Source: JAUZPB01 sp050262615 (lineage in GTDB: Bacteria; Bacteroidota; Ignavibacteria; Ignavibacteriales; SURF-24). From it: DNA of 64,000 nt. The stretch covers positions 1-64,000 of the forward strand of contig JBLNEL010000329.1 of NCBI GenBank assembly GCA_050262615.1, in the 5' to 3' direction. A program made the translations under genes and the position numbers. Under the pieces are notes generated by a model that had not been told where the DNA came from, made no database searches, and worked only from the letters and a program-made list of their open reading frames with translations. How positions within the stretch are numbered: the stretch's first letter is position 1; the number at the start of each line of letters is the position of its first letter. Below are positions 8,224 to 16,070 of this stretch, in pieces.

Positions 8224-9864
8224 TTAATCCTGATTTTGAATATAATTTGAATTTTGAGTATAGTTTGGATTTTGGATATAATTTGCAGGGAGGTAATTTA
8301 ATGACAAATTATAATAGTTATTTAACTGACGGTCAATCCAGTTTTTATCTTTTTTCAGTTCCCGGGCCATAATTTCAGCCACTTTCGGGGCCATTTTAAG
8401 GCCAAGCTGTACATTTAAGAAGAGAATGCGTCTGCGTCTAGCCAGAAAGTCTTCAATATTTCTAGCCATTTCATGTCTTACAGTCCAGAGTACTTCGCCG
8501 GCAAAAATGCCGGAAGAGGGGTAAAGTTCTTCAGAGAGTGCGCTGTTTTGTTTAATAAGTTCTTCAATTTCACGGGAATCAGAGCCATAGTCTTTAAGGT
8601 AGGGGTGAAGTTCAGTATCGGAATGGCTATCGTTTTGGCTGCAATAGCCATGAATCTGCATATTCTTAGTAGTGGACTGTACAAATTTAAGTCCAGCAAG
8701 TTCAATTGCAGTATTTACTGTATCCTCAGCCATTTTTCTATAAGTAGTCCATTTCCCACCTGCAACGGTCAGGAGGTTAGATTGTGATACTTCTATTTTA
8801 TAATCTCTTGAGAGGCTGGCAGTAGACTTAGCGTTAAGGTCATTAATTAAGGGTCTAATACCGGCAAAAATGCTTAAAACGTCATTAATTTCAGGTTTTT
8901 TTGTCAGGTATCTTGAAATATGGGACAAAAGGAAAGTTATTTCCTCTTCTTTTGCCAGAGGTTCAAGTGAAGGTGTTTTGACCGGTGTATCTGTTGTACC
9001 AATAAGGACATGTTCTTTCCAGGGGATAGCAAAAAGTACCCGTCCGTCGTCAGTCTGAGGGATTAAAACAGCTGTTTTACCGGGCAGAAAGCTTTTATTT
9101 AAGACTATATGTACGCCCTGACTGGGTTTGATAATGTTTTCAGAATCAGTCCTGTCGATCTTTCTAAGGTTATCAGAGAAGATGCCGGTTGCATTAATAA
9201 CGACCTTAGCCTTTAACTTATATTCTCTCAAGGTTTCCAGATCAACGGCAGTCACACCTTTTACCTTTCCGTTTTCTTTAATAAGGTCATCTGCCTTAAA
9301 ATAGTTAATTATTCCTGCGCCAGATTCAGCTGCAGTCTGAGCCAGGTTGATCAAGAGTCTTGAATCATCGAACTGTGCGTCATGGTAAATAACGCCTCCT
9401 CTTAAGTGTTTTGGTTCAATTGTGGGCACAAGTATGAGCATCTGTTTTCTGGATATCCACTTTGATCGTCCGATCCTTCTTCTTCCTGCGAGCATATCGT
9501 AGAGTTTTAATCCTGCGCCGTAGTAAGAATTTCCCCAGATATCATAGCCGGGGACTACAAAAGCGATACTTCTGACAAGGTGGGGTGCGTTCTTAATGAG
9601 GTTTCCCCGTTCCTTTAATGCTTCATAAACCAAAGAGACATTTCTCTGCTGAAGATATCTTACTCCCCCATGTATAAGTTTTGTACTCCGGCTTGAAGTG
9701 CCTTTTCCAAAATCATTTTGTTCAATAAGCAGTGTGCTGTAGCCTCTTGAAGAAGCATCGACAGCAATACCTACTCCGGTAGCTCCCCCGCCAACAATTA
9801 AGAAGTCCCAAATTTCTCCCGGGTCTTCCAGGCGGGAGATCATTTGATCTCTGTTCATATTCAT
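8224..9864 (-). CDS. glpD: FAD-dependent glycerol-3-phosphate dehydrogenase
   Basis: The 546-residue enzyme oxidises sn-glycerol 3-phosphate to dihydroxyacetone phosphate and passes electrons to the quinone pool at the inner membrane. The FAD-binding motif GGGATGVG lies near residues 25-32. The family signatures GTSSRSTKLIHGGVRYL (about 55-71) and AGIRPL (about 326-331) are present, as is the C-terminal helical domain. The last 25 residues are unusual: NYLPANYIQNPNYTQNSNYI is a low-complexity tail encoded by an 18-bp tandem repeat next to the stop codon, beyond the usual end of the family. No glycerol kinase or facilitator gene is in the window. It is divergent from the 5'-nucleotidase gene at 10064. 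Confidence 0.95.
   Translation of the reverse strand: MNMNRDQMISRLEDPGEIWDFLIVGGGATGVGIAVDASSRGYSTLLIEQNDFGKGTSSRSTKLIHGGVRYLQQRNVSLVYEALKERGNLIKNAPHLVRSIAFVVPGYDIWGNSYYGAGLKLYDMLAGRRRIGRSKWISRKQMLILVPTIEPKHLRGGVIYHDAQFDDSRLLINLAQTAAESGAGIINYFKADDLIKENGKVKGVTAVDLETLREYKLKAKVVINATGIFSDNLRKIDRTDSENIIKPSQGVHIVLNKSFLPGKTAVLIPQTDDGRVLFAIPWKEHVLIGTTDTPVKTPSLEPLAKEEEITFLLSHISRYLTKKPEINDVLSIFAGIRPLINDLNAKSTASLSRDYKIEVSQSNLLTVAGGKWTTYRKMAEDTVNTAIELAGLKFVQSTTKNMQIHGYCSQNDSHSDTELHPYLKDYGSDSREIEELIKQNSALSEELYPSSGIFAGEVLWTVRHEMARNIEDFLARRRRILFLNVQLGLKMAPKVAEIMARELKKDKNWIDRQLNNYYNLSLNYLPANYIQNPNYTQNSNYIQNQD
8233..8286. repeat. 18-bp tandem repeat encoding the GlpD tail
   Basis: Three similar 18-bp units (ATTTTGAATATAATTTGA type) occupy 8233-8250, 8251-8268 and 8269-8286. 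The period is a multiple of three, so the repeat is read as (N-P/S-N-Y-x-Q)-like units in the minus-strand glpD tail. Confidence 0.85.
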
Positions 9865-10063
9865 TATTTTATTTTACATTTTCGGGATATGATTCTTTAC
9901 TAAACAAAATTGTTTTTATTATAATTTCACACATTTAAGGAGTCTGTATTTATCAGGCCGGCTGATCAGTAATAGTCATCAGTTAATTAATAAATATTCT
10001 AAGGAATTTTAAGTGCAATTTTCTTAACTTTTGCCCCAGTTAAAATTTCAAAGGAAAGGTTGA

Positions 10064-11854
10064 ATGAAAATGAATTTCAGAAGCTTCAGGCCGGTGTCCG
10101 GTTTTCTATATCTAAGTATTTATTTACTGTTTTTTACAGTTTTAAGTGCGCAGACAGTAAAATTAAGAGTAATAGAGACAAGTGACGTTCATGGTGCAGT
10201 GTTTCCGTATGACTTCAAAAATGATAAAAAAGCCGCAACCTCACTCTCACAGGTTTATTCTTATGTTCAGAAGGAAAGAAGCAAAAAAGATCAGGAAGTA
10301 ATACTGCTTGACAACGGAGATATACTTCAGGGTCAGCCGGTAGTCTATTATTATAATTTTGAGAAGACGAATGTCAGGCACATACTCTCCGAGGTGATGA
10401 ACTTTATGAACTATGATGCTGCAACTATTGGTAATCACGATATTGAAGCAGGTCATCCTGTTTATGACCGTATAAATAAAGAATTCAAGTTTCCCTGGCT
10501 TGCAGCAAATTCAATAAATAAAAAAACAGGGAAGCCATATTTCAAGCCATACAAAATAATTAATAAAAAAGGGGTTAAAATAGCTGTCTTAGGGCTGATC
10601 ACTCCTGCAATACCGAACTGGCTGCCGGAGAAGATATGGCAGGGAATTGAATTTGAAGATATGATAGAGTCAGCAAAAAAGTGGGTTAAGACAATAAAGG
10701 AAAAAGAGAGAGCAGATCTTATAATCGGGCTTTTCCACTCGGGGGTTGAATATGAATACAACAATCAGACAGCAGACATGCCGAGGAATGAAAATGCATC
10801 AAGGCTTGTAGCAGAGCGTGTACCTGGTTTTGATATTGTTTTTACAGGGCATGATCACAAGATATGGAATATGAGCCTGAAGAATTCTGAAGGAAAGGAA
10901 GTTATTCTCTGCGGTCCTACAAGTGATGCCAGGACAGTTGCTTCGGTTGAAGTTAATCTTGATTATAACAAGAAGAGTCATCAGTGGGATAAAAAACTTA
11001 AGAGTGAGAGTGTTGAAATAAAGGATTACGAGCCGGACAGTTCATTTATGAAAAAGTTCACTCCTTCAATGAACGAGGTAAAGAGTTATGTTTCAAAGCC
11101 CATAGGAGTTTTTACAGAAGCCATATCAACCAGAGAGTCACTTTTTGGAAATTCAGCTTTTATGGACATTATTCAATCGATACAGTTAGAACTTACCGGT
11201 GCTGATGTTTCATTTGCTGCGCCGCTTTCATTTGATACGAAAATAGACAAAGGTACTATTTATGTAAGGGACATGTTCAAGCTTTATAAATTTGAAAATC
11301 TTCTTTATACGATGACGCTAACAGGTCAGGAGATAAAGGATTTTCTGGAGCATTCATATTCACTCTGGTTTAATCAGATGAAAAATGAGAATGATCATCT
11401 TATCAATTTTAAGCTTGATAGTAACGGCAATCCCCTTCAGAACCAGCGGGATGGAAATTATGAATTGAAAGCCCAGTATTATAATTTCGACTGTGCTGCA
11501 GGTATAAACTATACGGTAGATGTTTCAAAGCCTTCAGGCAGCAGAATAAATATAATATCAATGTCAGATGGAAAGCCATTTGATCTTTCAAAAAACTATA
11601 AAGCTGCTGTAAACTCATACCGGGGCAATGGAGGCGGAGGACATTTAACTGAAGGGGCAAAGATAAACAAGGATGAACTTGCTTCAAGGGTTGTTAATTC
11701 AACTGAAAAAGACCTGCGCTATTTCCTGATGAAGTGGATTGAAAACAGCAAAACTGTAACGCCGAAAGCTTTGGGCAACTGGAAAGTTATTCCGGAGGAG
11801 TGGTGGAAAGATGCAAAGGAAAGAGACTATAGACTTCTTTACGGAAAGAAATAG
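10064..11854 (+). CDS. Secreted metallophosphatase / 5'-nucleotidase
   Basis: The 596-residue protein has an N-terminal signal peptide (about 1-29) and so acts in the periplasm or at the surface. The metallophosphoesterase domain shows SDVHG at 40-44, NGD at 84-86, GNHD at 123-126 and FTGHDHK near 262. The C-terminal 5'-nucleotidase domain shows the substrate-binding SYRGNGGGGHL segment near 513-523. This architecture dephosphorylates nucleotides (UshA/CpdB type), releasing nucleosides and phosphate from extracellular nucleotides. The start is preceded by AAAGGAAAGG. It has its own probable terminator at 11913-11965 and stands alone. Whether the preferred substrate is a 5'-mononucleotide or a 2',3'-cyclic nucleotide cannot be decided by eye. 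Confidence 0.92.
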   Translation: MKMNFRSFRPVSGFLYLSIYLLFFTVLSAQTVKLRVIETSDVHGAVFPYDFKNDKKAATSLSQVYSYVQKERSKKDQEVILLDNGDILQGQPVVYYYNFEKTNVRHILSEVMNFMNYDAATIGNHDIEAGHPVYDRINKEFKFPWLAANSINKKTGKPYFKPYKIINKKGVKIAVLGLITPAIPNWLPEKIWQGIEFEDMIESAKKWVKTIKEKERADLIIGLFHSGVEYEYNNQTADMPRNENASRLVAERVPGFDIVFTGHDHKIWNMSLKNSEGKEVILCGPTSDARTVASVEVNLDYNKKSHQWDKKLKSESVEIKDYEPDSSFMKKFTPSMNEVKSYVSKPIGVFTEAISTRESLFGNSAFMDIIQSIQLELTGADVSFAAPLSFDTKIDKGTIYVRDMFKLYKFENLLYTMTLTGQEIKDFLEHSYSLWFNQMKNENDHLINFKLDSNGNPLQNQRDGNYELKAQYYNFDCAAGINYTVDVSKPSGSRINIISMSDGKPFDLSKNYKAAVNSYRGNGGGGHLTEGAKINKDELASRVVNSTEKDLRYFLMKWIENSKTVTPKALGNWKVIPEEWWKDAKERDYRLLYGKK

Positions 11855-11912
11855 TACAATTTATAATTGAAATTATCTTAAAAACAGATAATTAAATTTA
11901 ATAATAATTATC

Positions 11913-11965
11913 AGCAGGGGCTTAAAAAAGCGAAAAAACAAGCTTTTATCTAGTCCCTGCTTTTT
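11913..11965 (+). terminator. Probable terminator after the 5'-nucleotidase gene
   Basis: AGCAGGG (11913-11919) pairs with CCCTGCT (11955-11961), followed by T-rich sequence. A smaller AAAAGC/GCTTTT hairpin sits in the loop. It lies about 60 bases past the stop codon. Confidence 0.6.
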
Positions 11966-12174
11966 ACTTTCCGGATTTAATATAAGCTGTAGCATTGGTA
12001 AAACGGGTTGTTTTCAGGGTCCTGTATCCTTTCAGAAGCCTGCAGTTATCCCCAATAATTTCTCCCCTATTTACTCCTTGAATTATATGTGAACATTTAT
12101 AACTTTTAATTAATAAGGTAATTTATGCAGGCATGGTATACATCTTCCAAAGGATTTGAAAAAGTAAAAAAATA

Positions 12175-12240
12175 GAGACAGAGAGGGGCATGCGCTCAGA
12201 ATATATGTGTGTGTGTATGCGGCATACTCCTCTCTGTCTC
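12175..12240. repeat. Inverted repeat with GT-rich loop in a 501-base intergenic gap
   Basis: GAGACAGAGAGG (12175-12186) and CCTCTCTGTCTC (12229-12240) are a perfect 12-bp inverted repeat enclosing 42 bases that include a (GT)n run; another (GT)n run follows at about 12252-12262. The rest of the 11855-12355 gap holds the terminator at its start and no recognisable gene. On the minus strand the stem is followed by a T run, but no minus-strand gene reads into it. Confidence 0.6.
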
Positions 12241-12355
12241 ATATTTAAACATGTGTGTGTGTCAGAAAAATTCTTTGAAGATATGTATACCATTTGGTGT
12301 AAATTAAATTAGGAAAAATCAAGACGGGATTCGATAACTAAGTAAAGGGTATACT

Positions 12356-13273
12356 ATGAAGGCTATAAAGAAAATAATGTATATGTCAGTATTTTCCTTA
12401 ATTGTATTTTCATTTACGCAGGCACAAACAACAGATACAACCGGAACAGGCACAAACGGGTCCGGCAGAACAGGCAATATAAGTACAGGCAGTGATAATA
12501 CAGGATCTTCAAGGACAGGTTCATCCGGGACGACCGGCAGCGGAAATGTAGGCATAGACAACACCGGTTCAACCGGTTCAACGCATACCGGAGCTGATCA
12601 TACAGGAATTGGGCGTGATACGAGCAGGACCGGCACAGGCGGAATGGGAACAGGAAGCAGCACTGGCGGGACAGGTACTGGTGCTGGTACAGGTATGGGC
12701 AGCGGAGTTGGGACCGGTACTGGTAATACAGGCACTGGTGTCGGCGGAACGGGTACAGGTACAGGTACCGGAAGCAGCACAGGAACAGGTATTGGTACCG
12801 GCAGTAATACAGGCACCGGCAGCAATACAGGTGATGTAACCGGCGGAAGCAGAACCGGAAGTACAACCGGTGCATCAAGTGCAGCAATGTTACGTCCGGC
12901 ACTTGAAGAAACAAGTTCAAGATTTATGCAGGCTATAAACAACGGTGATATAAATACAGCACTTACTTTCTACACAAATGATGCTACACTTCTTCCTCCT
13001 GATCTGGATATTATTCAGGGATCAACCGGGATCAGCAATTTCTGGACAAAAATTACATCGATGGGATTAAAGTTCGATACACTTACAACTGCAGATGTAA
13101 AGCCAAGTGAAGACGGGCAGTCAGCTGATGAGGTTGGAAGATATTTCCTAAAGATAGAGAGGCCGGGACAGCCGGCAGTATCTGAGAAGGGAAAATTTCT
13201 TTTTGTATGGAAACGTCAGCCTGACAACAGCTGGAAAATAGACACTCACATGTGGAACAGAAGCAGACAGTAA
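12356..13273 (+). CDS. Secreted Gly/Thr-rich protein with C-terminal SnoaL/DUF4440-like domain
   Basis: The 305-residue protein has a signal peptide (about 1-23, ending TQAQ). A low-complexity region at about 24-175 is built almost entirely of G, T, S and N in GTG/TGS-type repeats. A folded domain follows at about 180-305. This last part (FMQAINNGDINTALTFYTND, then a beta-rich half ending WKIDTHMWN) resembles the cone-shaped SnoaL/DUF4440 (NTF2-like) fold, which often binds small molecules. The repeat region is high in GGC/ACC/ACA codons and leaves long open frames on other strands, which are shadows. The linker may be flexible and surface exposed. Function is unknown; the fold call is moderate. 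Confidence 0.75.
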   Translation: MKAIKKIMYMSVFSLIVFSFTQAQTTDTTGTGTNGSGRTGNISTGSDNTGSSRTGSSGTTGSGNVGIDNTGSTGSTHTGADHTGIGRDTSRTGTGGMGTGSSTGGTGTGAGTGMGSGVGTGTGNTGTGVGGTGTGTGTGSSTGTGIGTGSNTGTGSNTGDVTGGSRTGSTTGASSAAMLRPALEETSSRFMQAINNGDINTALTFYTNDATLLPPDLDIIQGSTGISNFWTKITSMGLKFDTLTTADVKPSEDGQSADEVGRYFLKIERPGQPAVSEKGKFLFVWKRQPDNSWKIDTHMWNRSRQ

Positions 13274-13343
13274 TTAAAAGCATAAATAATTTATTCAAAT
13301 TATGCTGAGTAAAATAAATCTGGAAAAGCACTAATCTCTTTAA

Positions 13344-13379
13344 GCGGAGCGCCCTGTGAAAAAACGGGGTGTTCCGTTT
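13344..13379. terminator. Hairpin between convergent genes, weak terminator
   Basis: CGGAGCGCCC (13344-13353) pairs with GGGTGTTCCG (13367-13376) with two G-U pairs when transcribed rightward, with an A-rich loop and only three T after it. It lies at the meeting point of the SnoaL-like gene and the DUF6873-like gene. Confidence 0.45.
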
Positions 13380-14068
13380 CATATAAAAAAGATTCCTCCG
13401 CCGTCAAACAAAGGTCCATTATAAAGTTCAATTATTTCATAATTCAAGTAAGAAGTATATTTTTTAATATTTTCCGCATCCTGGACATATTTAAGGCTGC
13501 CGATCAAGAAGATCTTATTTTCAAAAATTCCGCATGCACCGCCGAAAAAGCCATGTGAAAATCCGGGCAATAATACCTGCTTCGTATCGACCAGTAAGGA
13601 ATTTAAGTTTTCCTTTAGAAGAGCTTTATATATTCCTGAATCGGATGTAATAAATGAATTATTTTTTAATGCAAGCAGGCTGCAGCGGCAATAGCCCTGA
13701 TTGACACTGATTAAATGTTTTATATCAGATAACTCTTGCAGAATAGTTTGGTCTGTTATCTTCAGGTTGTGTATAAAATAGTTATCATCAGCTACAGCGT
13801 TATATCTGGCAGAAAGAGGGTATTTAGCTTCAACCGGTGAAGATCCTTTTTTAAAAGGGACAGCATATTTATTTAATATTTCGAAATATTCATTTGGGAG
13901 GTTTGGGGCTACAAATAGTTTATCCGGGGATTTAAAGAAGAATATATCAGGATGTCCCGAGATGGCTTCATAAGTAATGCCTGAAGTAGAGAGTTCAAGA
14001 AGCTCTCCATATTTTGAAAGATTTTCTTTTGCGCCGTCTGGAATTTTCTTATCAACTAAAATAAGCAC
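13379..14068 (-). CDS. DUF6873-like protein (GME-fold)
   Basis: The 229-residue cytoplasmic protein resembles the DUF6873 family, predicted to share the fold of guanidino-group-modifying enzymes. Recognisable blocks are YPLSARYNAVADDNYFI, VNQGYCRCSLLAL, ITSDSGIYKALL and the glycine-rich GFFGGACGIFENKIFL, which carries a Cys. The catalytic role of the family is not established to my knowledge. Its first codons overlap the end of the upstream radical-SAM gene by 17 bases, so the two are translationally coupled and probably act in one process. The short glycine-rich C-terminus (DGGGIFFI) is complete. The family name is from memory of its motifs. Confidence 0.7.
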   Translation of the reverse strand: MLILVDKKIPDGAKENLSKYGELLELSTSGITYEAISGHPDIFFFKSPDKLFVAPNLPNEYFEILNKYAVPFKKGSSPVEAKYPLSARYNAVADDNYFIHNLKITDQTILQELSDIKHLISVNQGYCRCSLLALKNNSFITSDSGIYKALLKENLNSLLVDTKQVLLPGFSHGFFGGACGIFENKIFLIGSLKYVQDAENIKKYTSYLNYEIIELYNGPLFDGGGIFFI

Positions 14069-15068
14069 GGAATTCCCTTTCGTTCAGATTATAGTCTCCA
14101 TTAAATCTGACATATCTGAAATTCTGTTCCAGGGTCTTTTTATTCTTTGCATTATAACCAACGGCATAATTAAACTCTTTCGGATTAATATGGATCTCAA
14201 CTTTTGAACCTTTCATTTTAGTAACCGGCAGAAGCATATCATGCCAGATCTCAGTAAGCACCAGTTCGCGGAATGAAATATGAAATGGTCCGCAGACCAG
14301 GCTTTCTCCGTTCAATAAGCCTTCAGAGGGGTGCAGACCCATACGGATCACATTTACGTTAGCAATTTCAAACCTTTTCAGAATTTCCTTTGACCAGTTT
14401 ACTGCAGTATCTAAAGAAAGCGGTATATACTTTCCTTTTATAAAGAGGCTCTCAAGTTTTGTATCCCTGATAACAAGGGTCGGATAAATTCTTGTGTTAT
14501 CAGCGCCAAGTTCAATTATCTTACCGGCAGTGTATAAGGATTTTTCAAGCGTATCACCCGGAAGACCTATCATCATCTGCAGTCCAAGGGAAAAACCCTC
14601 TTTTCTTATCATTTCAGAAGCCTTAAAGATATCTTCTGCCTTATGTCCCCTGCCTGAGAGTCTTAAGACGTCCTCATCAAGTGACTGAGCTCCGAGTTCA
14701 ATAGTCTTCACATTATATTTTTTAAGTCTTCTAAGGGTATCGTGGTCAATATAATCAGGTCTGGTAGAGATCCTTATTGCTTTAACGCCTTTATTGCACC
14801 GGGTGTAATTATTAGCTAAAGAAAGGAGCATTTCCTGATGTTCAACAGGAATACCAGTAAAATTGCCGCCGAAAAAGCCAATTTCAATATTACTTAAAGG
14901 GTCGATTGTACTAAGGTGAGTTTCGATGGTTTTTTTAATATCATCAAGTTCAGGTATATGTTCAGTGCCCGAGATTTTTCTCTGGTTGCAGAACACGCAT
15001 TGAAACGGGCATGCAAGTTCGGGAATAAAAACAGGTATAGTATAATGTTTAATGGTTTTTCCGGGCAT
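14052..15068 (-). CDS. Radical SAM protein, Elp3-like clade without acetyltransferase domain
   Basis: The 338-residue protein carries the 4Fe-4S motif C-x3-C-x2-C (Cys20, Cys24, Cys27 in CPFQCVFC). The SAM-binding segment GFFGGNFTGIP follows near 63-73, with Elp3-type features ISTRPDYID, TIELGAQSLDEDVL and GLQMMIGLPGDT. The HAT acetyltransferase domain of true Elp3 is missing, and the protein is about 200 residues shorter. It therefore belongs to the stand-alone Elp3-like/YhcC-like radical SAM proteins of unknown substrate. It is cotranscribed with the DUF6873-like gene, whose start it overlaps. The chemistry (5'-deoxyadenosyl radical) is known for the superfamily; the target is unknown. Confidence 0.88.
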   Translation of the reverse strand: MPGKTIKHYTIPVFIPELACPFQCVFCNQRKISGTEHIPELDDIKKTIETHLSTIDPLSNIEIGFFGGNFTGIPVEHQEMLLSLANNYTRCNKGVKAIRISTRPDYIDHDTLRRLKKYNVKTIELGAQSLDEDVLRLSGRGHKAEDIFKASEMIRKEGFSLGLQMMIGLPGDTLEKSLYTAGKIIELGADNTRIYPTLVIRDTKLESLFIKGKYIPLSLDTAVNWSKEILKRFEIANVNVIRMGLHPSEGLLNGESLVCGPFHISFRELVLTEIWHDMLLPVTKMKGSKVEIHINPKEFNYAVGYNAKNKKTLEQNFRYVRFNGDYNLNEREFRAYFS

Positions 15069-15291
15069 TTTTTAATTAACTATTAGTGCGGCATAAACAT
15101 ACAAACTTTATTTAAATATTTCATGTCAGATTAGAGTAACCCAGATTATTTTGCAAAATTTTAAAGAAGATACATTATAGTTTAATTAATTTGGGAGAAT
15201 GAAATTCGCTAATAATACCTTTACTTTCACAAAATTATTGACCAATTTACTTTTTAAGAAAAGGATTTCATTAGAACAATGAAAAAAGAAA

Positions 15292-15717
15292 ATGAGAAGA
15301 AAGATAGTTTTTATAATGATTTGGGGCTTTGTTTTTTTAGCCTGCGGGTGCAGGGAAAAGTTTGATCCTTTGCAGAGTCCAAATGAGCCAAATATCTTAA
15401 CGCCGGATAACGGAGCTGCCATAATCAAAGTAGTTTCGCCAAAAGAAGGAGACACCTTTACAACAGGGCATGATCTAGTTGTAAAATGGACAGCAGCAAG
15501 TACAGTTAAGACATTAAGAATACAGCTTTACAAAGAAGACCAGTTAATCAGGCCAATTACTCTAAGCACCTCAAACAGCGGGGTATGGATCTGGTCAATT
15601 CCGGAGGAGTTAGTATCATCTGACAGGTACCGGGTAAAGATAATGAATGAAGCTAATTCAGGCAATTATTCCTTCAGCGAACTATTCACAATTGTGCAAG
15701 ATATTAAAGTGGAGTAG
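15292..15717 (+). CDS. Small lipoprotein with an Ig-like beta domain
   Basis: The 141-residue protein has a short signal peptide with lipobox FLAC (Cys18) and so should be a lipoprotein. After a spacer, residues about 47-136 form one beta-sandwich starting VVSPKEGDTFTTGHDLVVKW and continuing with SGVWIWSIPEE and YRVKIMNE. That pattern fits the Ser/Thr-rich Kre9/KNH-like domain often found on secreted proteins in this group. No enzyme motif is present. It stands alone between divergent neighbours. The start at 15292 is the only ATG in frame that leaves a proper signal peptide. Confidence 0.75.
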   Translation: MRRKIVFIMIWGFVFLACGCREKFDPLQSPNEPNILTPDNGAAIIKVVSPKEGDTFTTGHDLVVKWTAASTVKTLRIQLYKEDQLIRPITLSTSNSGVWIWSIPEELVSSDRYRVKIMNEANSGNYSFSELFTIVQDIKVE

Positions 15718-15946
15718 ACCCTCATCTTATCTCATATATCCCGTAATAAATACATTTCATCACTAATTTGCATTTCTTATTAATATGCATGACTTCCTGT
15801 TGCATATAAAAAGCAATTAAATTATCTTCTACTATCCAGGGGTATTAAGAAGTAACCTGCAAGCCATGTTAAATTCTGAGTTCGTAGTAGAGTTTACTTA
15901 TTACCTATTTTCTCCATAAAAGCTTTTAAGCCGATTATATACCAGG

Positions 15947-15998
15947 CTGCATTTTTGCAAAGCTGCATTTTTGCAAAGCTGCATTTTTGCAAAGCTGC
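15947..15998. repeat. 16-bp tandem repeat, three copies plus a partial
   Basis: CTGCATTTTTGCAAAG occurs at 15947-15962, 15963-15978 and 15979-15994, followed by CTGC. It is in the 353-base gap ahead of the REC-first kinase gene. The rest of that gap shows no gene. Confidence 0.95.
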
Positions 15999-16070
15999 TT
16001 ATGTTTTAGGCTGTTTTAATTAATCAGAATTATTTTTCACAGATATCTTTTGGTAATATCCGGGAGAATT

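Noticed and set aside
12598..12942. 114-residue minus-strand frame rich in Pro and Val, and a 168-residue minus-strand frame over the same region
   Set aside because: Both are mirror images of the Gly/Thr repeat region of the 12356 gene; no ribosome site or folded domain.
15945..15958. GG-N10-GC spacing resembling a sigma-54 promoter before the kinase at 16071
   Set aside because: Only the -12 box fits (TTTTGCA); the -24 side is AGGCTG and most of it is part of the 16-bp tandem repeat, so chance is likely.
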